Part shown: positions 42,344-50,502 of the stretch, piece after piece | Layout of the letters: each line of letters starts with the position of its first letter | How positions within the stretch are numbered: the first letter of the stretch is position 1 | Source of the DNA: an uncultured Psychroserpens sp. | GTDB lineage: Bacteria; Bacteroidota; Bacteroidia; Flavobacteriales; Flavobacteriaceae | Reading direction: 5' to 3' | Length of the DNA stretch: 64,000 bases | Assembly: GCF_947500255.1 (NCBI RefSeq) | Contig: NZ_CANMRL010000006.1 | Coordinates: 186,001-250,000 of the forward strand | Notes under the pieces: generated by a model | Told to the model about the DNA's origin: nothing | Seen by the model: the letters and a program-made list of their open reading frames with translations, nothing else | Databases searched by the model: none | Made by a program: the position numbers and the translations under genes

Positions 42344-42947
42344 ATCATCTATCGAAGCTATTCTCCATTATCATCTTAATAAATAATAAAATTTATGAAA
42401 AAGACAGCTTTTTTTCAGCCCATTTGATATTGCTTAAATCTCAAAAATTAAAAACTAAAAAAGATGAAACACCCGTTTTTGGGCATTTTTATAATGAAAA
42501 CCCCCTTGGTTTCAAAAAAAAGCATCAAAACACCCCTTGAATTATTACAAAAAACAACTAAAACAACACTTTTAAATAACAATTTGAAACTTTACTCAAG
42601 AGAGTCACATGATTATTGAAATTAAAATCATCTTTTTAGTTATATTTTTATATTCAATTTCATAGATTTTACTATAAACATTTGGAAACAAGATTTCCAA
42701 AATTATATATTGAAAACTCAATCAAGAAAATGACATAAATATTAACCTTAAAACCAAAACATTATGATGACACTTGCAAAACTATTAATCGATATTCTTT
42801 TTTCGGTTAACTAAATCCAACCCATGATTGTAAAACTTAGTCTAGAATAGGTTTTACATCATTTTTAAAAAATAAAAAGAAGTTCTTTGGCAACAATTAC
42901 AAATCTCTTAAATTTACTTACCGGTTTAATCTTCTAAACCTAAGTAT
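42344..42947. other. 604-bp intergenic region with two hairpins and a micro-ORF
   Basis: I see no full gene. Features: a perfect 8-bp hairpin TTTGGAAA/TTTCCAAA (42681-42701); an ORF of 16 codons from the ATG at 42764 (MMTLAKLLIDILFSVN, stop ending at 42814), hydrophobic and amphipathic; a second inverted repeat TGTAAAAC...GTTTTACA just after it; and C-rich runs (CACCCG, ACCCCC, ACACCCC) at 42469-42536 in otherwise AT-rich DNA. The open frame at 42313-42540 has low-complexity composition and no support. A small RNA or leader for the 42948 gene is possible. Confidence 0.45.
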
Positions 42948-43100
42948 ATGAAGCAGAATTTCTTTAAGGGACTTGCCAAACTCAACAAATTACTCTTACC
43001 TAGTTACTCCAAACAACAGTTAGATCTAAGCAAAGCCACAAAACTCCAATTAGCTATTATTGGCTGGAGAGTTTATGTGACTAAGCGTGCTTTAGGGTAG
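42948..43100 (+). CDS. 50-residue basic protein, flavobacterial
   Basis: Starts at the ATG at 42948 and ends with TAG at 43098-43100. MKQNFFKGLAKLNKLLLPSY, then SKQQLDLSKATKLQLAI, IGWRVYVTKRALG. I recall very similar short proteins (phrases such as LAKINK..LPSY.K..LDL.KA.K.Q.AIIGWR.YVT) in many flavobacteria, without a known role. Basic, two short helices. It is too short for usual gene callers, but the conserved pattern makes it a good candidate. Confidence 0.68.
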   Translation: MKQNFFKGLAKLNKLLLPSYSKQQLDLSKATKLQLAIIGWRVYVTKRALG

Positions 43101-43191
43101 TTCTAATCACAGAAAAAGCCACTAAACCTTCTTTAACATTTAACTACGACGAAGTGTTATAAGTGGCCAATCCTGCGTTTATGAACACATG

Positions 43192-44019
43192 CTATTTCTC
43201 AATCATATGTTGCCAATTATCTAAAAGTTCTTTGCATACTTTTGTGAATTTGTATTTCATTAAAGGATGTACAAGACTATTTTGTAATGTTTTTTTATAT
43301 TCAAACTCAAAAGTCATAACAATTTCAGACTCACTAGACGTTAGTTCATTTACAATCCAAGTTCCTTTTAGAAATTTTAAAGGATATGGATAATCTGGAG
43401 CCTTGGTGTTGACCTCAAAAGAATATTGCCTTTCATCTTCCCACAGTGTGCATGTTTCGGTCCAACTATCCTTACCATGTGAGCAAGATCGAACCATCCC
43501 TTTTTTATCTCCTGAAATAATTTTTGAATTATCAATATTTGGAGCCACTTGATGGTAATTACCTACATCTGAAATAATGTCCCACACATGTTGCCTAGTC
43601 CCTTTTACTGTTCTACTAAACCTAATGACTTTTAATCCTCGTGTGTGTTCTTCGTCAATTCTAGCTAACCCTCTTACTTGAACAAACGCTAACTGTAAAA
43701 CTACAAACGCAACTATAGCAATAATTACATGTCCTTCTGTAGTAATATCAAAAGGGTTAAATAGTAATAACATCACACTACCAATTACCCATAGTAAATC
43801 TTGAATAATAATCCATAAAACCGAAAGCGCCCTTTGTTTCTTTACTTCTATCACAAGTGTTAAGGCAAATATGAGAAGTAGAATTCCTAAAATTAGAAAT
43901 GTGTTATTTGACGCTATACCAAACAAACGTTCTAAATCATTTTTAAATAGTATGGATATAATACCACAGGTTGAAGAAAATACTGCGTTAGCGGTTAATG
44001 ACTTTTGTAATGTATTCAT
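43192..44019 (-). CDS. four-helix membrane domain fused to an SRPBCC domain
   Basis: 275 residues. Four membrane helices fill residues 1-118 (ILGILLLIFALTLVIEV, WIIIQDLLWVIGSVMLLLF, VIIAIVAFVVLQLAFV). Residues about 128-275 form an SRPBCC domain (FSRTVKGTRQHVWDIISDVGNY, GDKKGMVRSCSHGKDSWTETC, MTFEFEYKKTLQNSLVHPLM). Membrane-anchored polyketide-cyclase-type ligand binder; no substrate. An exact -7 element TAATTTTG is at 44039-44046 (minus). Divergent from the AraC regulator at 44102, which may control it. Confidence 0.78.
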   Translation of the reverse strand: MNTLQKSLTANAVFSSTCGIISILFKNDLERLFGIASNNTFLILGILLLIFALTLVIEVKKQRALSVLWIIIQDLLWVIGSVMLLLFNPFDITTEGHVIIAIVAFVVLQLAFVQVRGLARIDEEHTRGLKVIRFSRTVKGTRQHVWDIISDVGNYHQVAPNIDNSKIISGDKKGMVRSCSHGKDSWTETCTLWEDERQYSFEVNTKAPDYPYPLKFLKGTWIVNELTSSESEIVMTFEFEYKKTLQNSLVHPLMKYKFTKVCKELLDNWQHMIEK

Positions 44020-44038
44020 TGTATCAATTTATTTTATC

Positions 44039-44046
44039 CAAAATTA
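44039..44046 (-). promoter_or_regulatory. -7 element of the membrane-SRPBCC gene
   Basis: The minus strand reads TAATTTTG, an exact TAnnTTTG, 19 bp before the ATG at 44019. Confidence 0.57.
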
Positions 44047-44101
44047 TAACAAGGAAATAAGCTTGTATTGATATTTTACGCCATTTTTTTAACTTTACAA
44101 T

Positions 44102-45058
44102 ATGAGAATTTTTGCACCTTACTTAGCCAGTTTATTAGAGTATGCCGAATATCATAATTTAGATAGCAATACATTGATAGATATCCTACCTAAACACAAC
44201 ATTGATCTTTGTGATCCAAATGAAATGATTGAAGCAAAAACGTATTTATCCGTTTTTAATAAGGCCATTGAAGTTACCAATAGTGATTATTTTGGTTTAA
44301 ATTTTGGGTCTTATCTCAATTTAGGAGCTCTAGGGCTAGTTTTAGAAATCTCATTAAATACGTCTAGTATTGAACAAGGGGTTTATATTCTTCAGCAATT
44401 TTTAAAAACCAAATTCCCTTTAGTAACAGCTACAGTTATCAAAGATCAAAACCACTTCATACTTCAACTTGAAAGCTCTGTAAAGCATAAAAAAATGAGG
44501 AGACATCTTTTAGATCTAGTTTTAGCAATTGTTTTTAGAGAATTAAAGCTTATGATTCCTAAACATTTCACACCTCAAATTCGTCTTCCTTTTTTCGAAA
44601 AAAAGCACTACTCCGATACACTAAAGACTGAAATCACTTATGGTGATGATTATCAATTAGTACTTCCATTAGATATCATTAAAACTGAAATTAATAAAAG
44701 TAAAATAAAGGAAATTGAATTATTATTACCTAAATTTTTATTAATGCTCAACAAAGGCTCAGAAAGCAAAAACATACTTTCAAATCAAATACGACATATG
44801 ACCTTGCATATGTGTTCACCTGAAATTCCAAATTTTGAGCAAGTACAAAAGCAGTTTCCATATAGTAAGCGAACTATTCAAAGAAAATTAACTAATGAAG
44901 GGACATCATTTAGACGTATTTTAAATGACATAAAAAAAGAACTATCTCAGTATTTGGTAAATGAAAAACACCTCAAAACTAAAGATGTCGCTTATATTTT
45001 AGGCTATTCAGAATCTAGCGCCTATTTGCACGCTGTTAAGTCTTGGGGAAAAAATTAG
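44102..45058 (+). CDS. AraC-family regulator with arabinose-binding-like N-terminal domain
   Basis: 318 residues. N-terminal domain about 1-205 resembles the Arabinose_bd domain (ASLLEYAEYHNLDSNTLIDIL, FGLNFGSYLNLGALGLVLE). C-terminal AraC HTH about 222-318: FPYSKRTIQRKLTNEGTSF, then LKTKDVAYILGYSESSAYLHAVKSWG. The protein stops at KSWGKN, some ten residues before the usual end (KRWTG..P..YR), so it is slightly short; the second HTH still looks complete. Probably regulates the divergent membrane-SRPBCC gene. Confidence 0.84.
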   Translation: MRIFAPYLASLLEYAEYHNLDSNTLIDILPKHNIDLCDPNEMIEAKTYLSVFNKAIEVTNSDYFGLNFGSYLNLGALGLVLEISLNTSSIEQGVYILQQFLKTKFPLVTATVIKDQNHFILQLESSVKHKKMRRHLLDLVLAIVFRELKLMIPKHFTPQIRLPFFEKKHYSDTLKTEITYGDDYQLVLPLDIIKTEINKSKIKEIELLLPKFLLMLNKGSESKNILSNQIRHMTLHMCSPEIPNFEQVQKQFPYSKRTIQRKLTNEGTSFRRILNDIKKELSQYLVNEKHLKTKDVAYILGYSESSAYLHAVKSWGKN

Positions 45059-45158
45059 CTATATTCTTTCTAATAAAACTTTGCTTTAATGATTGGAATT
45101 GATTTCCTCTTCTTGACAAGTTCTACTTTTACTATTTAAATGCCATTTTCATTTAGTT

Positions 45159-45542
45159 TTAATCTTCTTTGAATAAGAATTTATTAAAATAATATCCTAG
45201 CCATATAGTCCCAATTAATGATATGGCAGCCATAGCATCAAACCAAATAGGGTTATTGATTTTATCTGCGATAATTAAATAGGTAGTTTCTATTACTACA
45301 AAAATTGATAAAATAATAATGGGTATGTAATTGCTTTTGCCTGCAACACAAGTAGCTACTGCACCAACAGTTAAACCAGACATAAGCGTTCCTAGGCCTC
45401 CAATAATAATATTACTTATTGGTGAACTATTTAATTTTACACCATCAACAATTATTTCTTGAGCTAATGTTATTAATAAGATCATTAATACCTCTCCAAT
45501 TATTACAGCTAAAATGATTTTTAGAATTTTATTTGTTTTCAT
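45159..45542 (-). CDS. small four-helix membrane protein
   Basis: 127 residues with four hydrophobic helices (about 8-28, 44-66, 72-90, 100-120) and short loops. No family recognised. It starts 12 bp after the stop of an amidohydrolase remnant (45555-45752), so it may once have been in one transcript with that gene. Confidence 0.62.
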   Translation of the reverse strand: MKTNKILKIILAVIIGEVLMILLITLAQEIIVDGVKLNSSPISNIIIGGLGTLMSGLTVGAVATCVAGKSNYIPIIILSIFVVIETTYLIIADKINNPIWFDAMAAISLIGTIWLGYYFNKFLFKED

Positions 45543-45554
45543 AATTAAATCTTT

Positions 45555-45752
45555 TCATAAGAAGTAAGTTTTAGGAATACTAACTTTATCTATAATAACT
45601 ATCCTGACATCTTTCATGATTACCATTTGATTATTTATAACAGTTTCATAATTCATAGTTATCATATTAACATTTGTGATTGCAATAGGATTCTTCCGAG
45701 TAGAAAGAGAAAAAGCGATTATAAAAAACAATGAGATTAAACGTATTTTTAT
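45555..45752 (-). pseudogene. remnant of an amidohydrolase N-terminus
   Basis: A 65-codon open stretch without an ATG start. It reads as a signal peptide (IRLISLFFIIAFSLST) followed by NPIAITNVNMITMNYE, TVINNQMVIMKDVRIVIID, KVSIP. This is the usual beginning of an exported amidohydrolase (IxxTNVxxIxxxxxxVxxNxTVxIxDGRIVxI). The stop comes where the catalytic barrel should begin, and the conserved Asp-Gly-Arg is changed to Asp-Val-Arg. Both start codon and the rest are lost. Reading as a decayed gene is an inference from this local similarity only. Confidence 0.55.
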
Positions 45753-45767
45753 AATTATTCATTGAGC

Positions 45768-46154
45768 TTAACAGTAATTATTTATTTCAATTACTTTTCT
45801 AGTAAATTTATCAATCATCATTACAGTTAATTCGGTTTCCGAAACTTTATCTTTTGTTTGTGTATCGTACATCTTATGGACAAACTTTAAGGTTTTATTG
45901 GTTTTTGCAATCATTGTCGATTGAATGTGTATTAGGTCGCCAGAAACCAATTCTTTATAATACTTAATATGCTGTTCTACCGCTACCATAGAAGCATGGT
46001 TCTTTTCCAAAAATGCCTTACTTAAACCTAGATGGTGTAGAAAGTGCCAGGTAGCCTCATCGAATTTTGCCACATAAAACTGTACGTTCATATGGTTGTT
46101 AAAATCACAATGCCAAGGATAAATTGTACTTCGGTGTGTTTCAATTAAATTCAT
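45768..46154 (-). CDS. hotdog-fold acyl-CoA thioesterase (4HBT type)
   Basis: 128 residues, one hotdog domain. TIYPWHCDFNNHMNVQFYVAKFDEATW is the 4-hydroxybenzoyl-CoA thioesterase opening with the Asp near the Asn-His-Met stretch; DLIHIQSTMIAKTNKTLKFVHKMYD follows. It hydrolyses acyl-CoA thioesters in the cytosol; the acyl group cannot be read. Start and upstream stop share one base (TAATG), so it is coupled to the FG-GAP gene upstream. Confidence 0.86.
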   Translation of the reverse strand: MNLIETHRSTIYPWHCDFNNHMNVQFYVAKFDEATWHFLHHLGLSKAFLEKNHASMVAVEQHIKYYKELVSGDLIHIQSTMIAKTNKTLKFVHKMYDTQTKDKVSETELTVMMIDKFTRKVIEINNYC

Positions 46155-47674
46155 TAAAGTTTGAATATGTTGAGTTGCTTATCATTTTCCATTAATTGGT
46201 AAAATTTATTGACCTTCACACTTTTAAACTCTTGTGTAACTCCACTTGGCCAAATAATTTCAATCTTATCTACAACTTTTTGCTTGCCTAAACCAAAATG
46301 AATGATTGATTCACCATGAGCGCCATAACCAGACAATTGATGTAATTCTCTATATTGAATTTTGTCTTTACTGTTTTCTCTATATGAGATTTTTATTTTT
46401 ACACCTAAAGCGCCTTTATTAGATTGTACGCCAACACATTTAATCTTTAACCAATTATTTGAGCTATTAATTTCATTTCTATACATTAAATTATTATTAC
46501 CATCTCTAGAAACGACAAATACATCTAGGTCACCATCATTATCAAAATCCTCTAATACATTGGCAACGTTTATAGTCTTTTCTTGAGTAATTATACCAGA
46601 ATTAACTTTTGTAAATGAACCATCCCCATTATTGAGATATAAGAAATTTTTTTCAGGTTCTTGGTAGCCATTAGAAACAAAGAGATCTAAATCACCATCA
46701 TTGTCCAAATCACCAAATGATGAGCCAATAGAAAAGGCTTTGTCGTTCACCACAGGATCATTATATACTCTTTCAAAACCTTTTCCTTCTTGATTTAGAA
46801 ATAGAAAATTACCTTGATTATCGAAATTGCCTATAAACACATCCAGATAGCCATCATTATTGATATCTCCCCAACTACTTGTAATAGAATTACCACCTGA
46901 ACTTACCAGAGGATCGTATTGGTTAAAAGCATTGTTAAGTTGTTCTTCTTGGGTGCCTATATACAATGAATTATCACTACTTAATTGAATATTATTGTTA
47001 TTGCCAGCACTAATAGGATAGCCTTGTCTTGCAACGAATAAGTCTAACTGGTTGTCTTTATTAAAATCTATCCAATTTGCGGTAATTGCCCAATCTAAAT
47101 TATTTGTAATTCCAGAAATAGAATCTTGTTTGAAAGTACCATTGCCCTGATTGATATATAAAAGATTTGGTTGCACTTTCCAATTCACTTCAAACATATC
47201 TAAATCGCCATCATTGTCGAGATCTCCCCAAGTAACACTTTCGGTCGATCCTTTATAATTTATTAAATCTCCAACTTTAGATTCTATTGCTAACTTAAAT
47301 TTATCGTTTCCACTATTAATATAGAGAACGTTGTTTTCTGGTTCATGAGTGCTACCAACAGCTAAAAAAAGATCTTTATCACCATCATTATCAAAATCAA
47401 CCCAATTGGCCGAAGCAGTGTTGTACTCACTATCAACCACTATATTATTTTTGACTCTTGCAAATGAGCCATTGCCAATATTTTTATAGAGAAAATCTTT
47501 TTCATTAAGGTTAGAAACATATATATCAGGATAGCCATCATTATTATAATCGCCAAAAGCAATACCATGAGAGTTACCTCCATCCATCGTGAAAGGATCA
47601 TTTGTAATCTTTGTGAAATTTTGTGCTTGTAAAGTCATTGACGATAAAAAAGTCATTAACATTATTACTTTCAT
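46154..47674 (-). CDS. secreted FG-GAP/VCBS repeat protein with ASPIC/UnbV C-terminus
   Basis: 506 residues from the ATG at 47672-47674; the frame also opens with GTG two codons earlier. Signal peptide (MTLQAQ). At least six Asp-rich repeats of the type FGDYNNDGYPDIYVSN, VDFDNDGDKDLFLA, GDLDNDGDLDMFE, FNKDNQLDLFVA, GDINNDGYLDVFIG, GDLDNDGDLDLFVSN form a calcium-binding propeller (about 25-410). Residues about 410-490 are the ASPIC/UnbV region (SNNWLKIKCVGVQSNKGALG, YGAHGESIIHFGLG, VDKIEIIWPSGVTQ). Probably surface or secreted; a sorting signal is not visible. No ligand can be named. Confidence 0.87.
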   Translation of the reverse strand: MKVIMLMTFLSSMTLQAQNFTKITNDPFTMDGGNSHGIAFGDYNNDGYPDIYVSNLNEKDFLYKNIGNGSFARVKNNIVVDSEYNTASANWVDFDNDGDKDLFLAVGSTHEPENNVLYINSGNDKFKLAIESKVGDLINYKGSTESVTWGDLDNDGDLDMFEVNWKVQPNLLYINQGNGTFKQDSISGITNNLDWAITANWIDFNKDNQLDLFVARQGYPISAGNNNNIQLSSDNSLYIGTQEEQLNNAFNQYDPLVSSGGNSITSSWGDINNDGYLDVFIGNFDNQGNFLFLNQEGKGFERVYNDPVVNDKAFSIGSSFGDLDNDGDLDLFVSNGYQEPEKNFLYLNNGDGSFTKVNSGIITQEKTINVANVLEDFDNDGDLDVFVVSRDGNNNLMYRNEINSSNNWLKIKCVGVQSNKGALGVKIKISYRENSKDKIQYRELHQLSGYGAHGESIIHFGLGKQKVVDKIEIIWPSGVTQEFKSVKVNKFYQLMENDKQLNIFKL

Positions 47675-48048
47675 ATACACAGTTTTCTATAAATGTAATA
47701 GTTAATTAAATGATCTATACACCACTTTGATAAACTCTTGCAGAAATGAAGTAAAGTTTGATTAATTTGAAGTTATGAATCCATTAATAGTGTAGTCATA
47801 TAGTTATGAAGACTTGCACCTTAATGGTAGGTTCTCTAGGTACTTTCGATATATCCGTTCTGGCCAGGTTTGTCCGGTTATTTCATTTATTTATTGACTT
47901 CATGATTTGTCTTAATTCCTATTATAAAAGATGGTTCTATTACTTTGAATAATTTACATAGGTTGTTGAGGAAATCAGAATCTTATTCTTTTCGGAACAC
48001 GAAAATAGAATCAGTTAAAAAACTAATCTTAAAGATGTTGTATTTCTT
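47675..48048. other. 374-bp gap with a GC-richer patch
   Basis: Mostly AT-rich. The patch around 47845-47885 (CCGTTCTGGCCAGG and TTTGTCCGG) has a base composition unlike the surroundings. Both strands have short open frames there (plus: ATG at 47805, 48 codons; minus: NNRTNLARTDISKVPREPTI...), but neither resembles a family I know. It may be a decayed gene or a mobile-element scar. Confidence 0.35.
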
Positions 48049-49020
48049 TCAATTGAAGGACTTTATAAATGATTTTATTTTCTGCTCAAACAGTTTCGGG
48101 TTATCTAACATTATTGCAAAATGGCTATCTGGAATTATTTCAACATTAATTTTAGAGTTTATTTTTTGTGCATTGTACCAACTATCATAGAACTGTGGCT
48201 TTATAAAATTGTAGTTTGGATCGTCAACTTTACTCATTATTTCTTCATTAAAAGAAGGAATTAAAGCTAATGTTGGAATAGTAAGTTTAGAATAATACTC
48301 TTTAGGGTCAGAGGCATAATATTCACATATATATTGAATCATTATGGGCAAATCTACTTTGGCAACATCATCCCATAATTTTTTTGCTGATTTTTGGTCA
48401 CTAGAATAAAACTCCTCCTTAAAATTGTTTTCATCCCAAACATCTTCTGAAATTGTTTTAAACCATTGTTGCGCCATTCCTTTAGTAACACTAATTGCAC
48501 GCATTTCTGGTGTCATTGAAGCATATTGAGGGTTTGAATGAATAAATTTAATTGGTCCACCAACACTAATAAACCCACCTATTAATTCAGGATAATTAAT
48601 AGATAATTCAAAACCAACTTGAGTAGCCGTTATAAAATGAGCTATGACAAACACATTTTCTAAATTATCTTGTTTAATAAGTTTAACAATCCCATTCATT
48701 GCAGATTTTGTCCAGATTTTTTTTGAATAGTCTGTTCCTTCTTCTGGAATTTCTGGTGCTACAGTTCCATCAAAACCTGGTAATGCTATATTATAAATAG
48801 TATATGTATTTTTGTTTTTCTCGATAAAACCATTCCAAATACTAGATGGCATTCCCCAACCTGAAATAAGTAGAAGAGTTACTTTTTTATCTCCATATTT
48901 TTTATATTGTGGAATTGAATTTAGTTCAATTGGGTTGTAATTTACTTGGTGCTTTAAATTATTTTGTCCGTGAATAGAAATTAAAAACGAACTAAAAATT
49001 AAAAATAAAAACTTCTTCAT
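48049..49020 (-). CDS. exported alpha/beta-hydrolase-fold protein lacking the usual nucleophile
   Basis: 323 residues, signal peptide (ISIHGQ). The fold is recognisable from the oxyanion region LLISGWGMPSSIWNGF, the nucleophile elbow and the final His in IIPDSHFAIMLDNP. At the elbow the sequence is VFVIAHFITATQVGFEL, where GHSxG is expected, so the catalytic Ser is replaced by Phe and the Gly residues by Ala and Thr. It is therefore probably non-hydrolytic, or a ligand-binding relative. The gene follows the SRPBCC gene by 1 bp. Confidence 0.78.
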   Translation of the reverse strand: MKKFLFLIFSSFLISIHGQNNLKHQVNYNPIELNSIPQYKKYGDKKVTLLLISGWGMPSSIWNGFIEKNKNTYTIYNIALPGFDGTVAPEIPEEGTDYSKKIWTKSAMNGIVKLIKQDNLENVFVIAHFITATQVGFELSINYPELIGGFISVGGPIKFIHSNPQYASMTPEMRAISVTKGMAQQWFKTISEDVWDENNFKEEFYSSDQKSAKKLWDDVAKVDLPIMIQYICEYYASDPKEYYSKLTIPTLALIPSFNEEIMSKVDDPNYNFIKPQFYDSWYNAQKINSKINVEIIPDSHFAIMLDNPKLFEQKIKSFIKSFN

Positions 49021-49021
49021 A

Positions 49022-49471
49022 TTAAAATTGATTATTGTCTTCTATATAATTTTTAAGTGATAATAAAACTTTAGGCCAAGCTTTTTTAACAGCTCTATAA
49101 TACCAATCCCAGTCTTTTCCATATTGATAACCATCTTGACATAAATTAAGCTCTGTCAAATCATTCTCTAGGGTCTTGGTTTCAATAGTTAACAACATTG
49201 GGCCAAAAAACGGCTTTTCTGGATTAAGATTAACCAAATTATCTATAACCAGAAGTTCTCCGTACCTATACTCTTTAATTTTGCCTGCAGTAACAAACCC
49301 AATCGATTGGTCACCAATATTCCAAGCAAGAATATATACGCCTCCAATCTTTTTATCAATCAAAACTCGTTCTACTCCCCACCAATTATTTAGCATCTCT
49401 AATTCGGTGAATGCATTTATAATTACTTCAGGTTTAGTCTTAATTATAATTGAAGCCTCAACTTTTCTCAT
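49022..49471 (-). CDS. SRPBCC / AHSA1-like protein
   Basis: 149 residues from the ATG at 49469-49471, which overlaps the upstream stop (ATGA). The frame reaches 49528 only through a TTG. The AHSA1 pattern is clear: VEASIIIKTKPEVIINAFTE, LNNWWGVERVLIDKKIGG, GKIKEYRYGELLVID, and the C-terminal helix DWYYRAVKKAWPKVLLSLKNYIE. Probably binds a hydrophobic ligand; function unknown. Coupled to the NTF2-like gene upstream. Confidence 0.8.
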   Translation of the reverse strand: MRKVEASIIIKTKPEVIINAFTELEMLNNWWGVERVLIDKKIGGVYILAWNIGDQSIGFVTAGKIKEYRYGELLVIDNLVNLNPEKPFFGPMLLTIETKTLENDLTELNLCQDGYQYGKDWDWYYRAVKKAWPKVLLSLKNYIEDNNQF

Positions 49472-49956
49472 TCTTTTAATTTTATGTTGTTTGGTAAAAT
49501 GGCTGACTGGCCATTTAACATTTTCCAACCATCCTTTTTCTTAATAACTGTTCCAGATTCTATAATTTGAAAAGTAGTTGTTGAATCTGATGTATTTGTA
49601 ATTATGCTATTAACAATGCCTGAATAGCTTGCGATTTTTTCTGATAACGGAAAAATTTCTATTTTGTCCCAACTGAAATTAGCGATTTTGATACTTTTAG
49701 AATTTAACGTTAAAATAGACCTTACTGAATCATAAGATAGAGCAGACTTATAGTTAGGTGGAACCCAAAAGAAGTTTGTTGAACTATCTAAATACTTGAA
49801 TTCTGCAATTAATCCATCATTTCTGATATCATTATGATAATTATCAAACATTTCAGAGATTTCAGCAATAATCTTGTCTTTATCATAATTGCCCTTCTTT
49901 TCTTTTGAACACGATAAAATTTGAAATATTACAAATGCAAAAATTAATTTTTTCAT
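49468..49956 (-). CDS. lipoprotein with NTF2/SnoaL-like domain
   Basis: 162 residues, lipobox ILSC, mature start SCSKEKKGNY. The domain reads IIAEISEMFDNYHNDIRNDGLIAEFKYL, NFFWVPPNYKSALSYDSV, then strands to GTVIKKKDGWKMLNGQSA, a cone-shaped NTF2 fold (nuclear transport factor 2 family). It may be an enzyme or binding protein; none of the catalytic residues I know is evident. The stop overlaps the SRPBCC start. Confidence 0.74.
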   Translation of the reverse strand: MKKLIFAFVIFQILSCSKEKKGNYDKDKIIAEISEMFDNYHNDIRNDGLIAEFKYLDSSTNFFWVPPNYKSALSYDSVRSILTLNSKSIKIANFSWDKIEIFPLSEKIASYSGIVNSIITNTSDSTTTFQIIESGTVIKKKDGWKMLNGQSAILPNNIKLKE

Positions 49957-49983
49957 GATTTCAATACTATTTTATTGAAACTA

Positions 49984-50421
49984 TTAATACTCATAGTACA
50001 AGGCATTATCAAGACCTGGAATATTCAATTCTAATAGGTTTTCGTCATCAACTCTAATTGGGGTTAAGTCGAAAGAAAAACTTCTCGTAATCTCTGTGTC
50101 GCATGAAGTATCATAATCTAAAACTAACTTTATGTTTCTTTGCAGAGGTAAAGATTCAAGTATGGCTTCAGAGTCAATTAAATTTAATGTAACATCAGTA
50201 GAACAAGAACCAGTGAAGTTGATTACACCTGTCAAACAATCACCTTTAATTTGAATTTCGGATATCGTAAAATCTTCACTTATATCTGAAAAGTAAGCTT
50301 CTTGGTTTAGCAAAATGCTATTAGAACACATTGAAAAAGAATCTACTTTTATATTTTCTTCTTCAGTGCATCCAACTAAAAACAAACTCGTTAATAGTAT
50401 TGCAATTACCACGTTTTTCAT
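49984..50421 (-). CDS. small lipoprotein of unknown function
   Basis: 145 residues, lipobox LVGC. The mature part has five Cys (CSNSI, DCLTG, SCSTD, SCDTE plus the lipidated one), probably two disulfides, and a beta-rich composition. No family recognised. 27 bp upstream of the NTF2-like gene, same strand. Confidence 0.66.
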   Translation of the reverse strand: MKNVVIAILLTSLFLVGCTEEENIKVDSFSMCSNSILLNQEAYFSDISEDFTISEIQIKGDCLTGVINFTGSCSTDVTLNLIDSEAILESLPLQRNIKLVLDYDTSCDTEITRSFSFDLTPIRVDDENLLELNIPGLDNALYYEY

Positions 50422-50439
50422 CTTCTTACAATTTAATTA

Positions 50440-50502
50440 TCAATATGTTTCATATCCTACGGTCTCTCCAAACTCGATATATCGCTTGAAGATCCTAAAG
50501 TT
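50440..50502 (-). pseudogene. remnant: last ~20 codons of an SRPBCC gene
   Basis: On the minus strand the frame reads FRIFKRYIEFGETVGYETY then stop. It is clearly homologous to the C-terminus LRILKRYVEFGETVVYEQRY of the intact SRPBCC gene at 51409, with the DNA also similar (e.g. GTCTCTCCAAACTC in both). It starts exactly at the stop codon of the nucleotidyltransferase gene and has no remaining N-terminal part. A duplicated SRPBCC gene was apparently replaced or interrupted here. Confidence 0.68.

Noticed and set aside
42313-42540. 75-codon plus-strand frame after the endonuclease gene
   Set aside because: Its start overlaps the -7 element and start codon of the minus-strand gene, and its composition is Lys/Phe/Leu-rich low-complexity with no motif.
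42764-42814. hydrophobic 16-codon ORF as a type-I toxin
   Set aside because: Short, no antisense RNA promoter found, and the sequence is not similar to a toxin family I know. Kept only as part of the intergenic description.
44102-45058. frameshift in the AraC regulator
   Set aside because: The stop after KSWGKN shortens the protein by about ten residues, but no other frame continues the domain (the next codons give LAIFFLI), so it is probably a natural short end.
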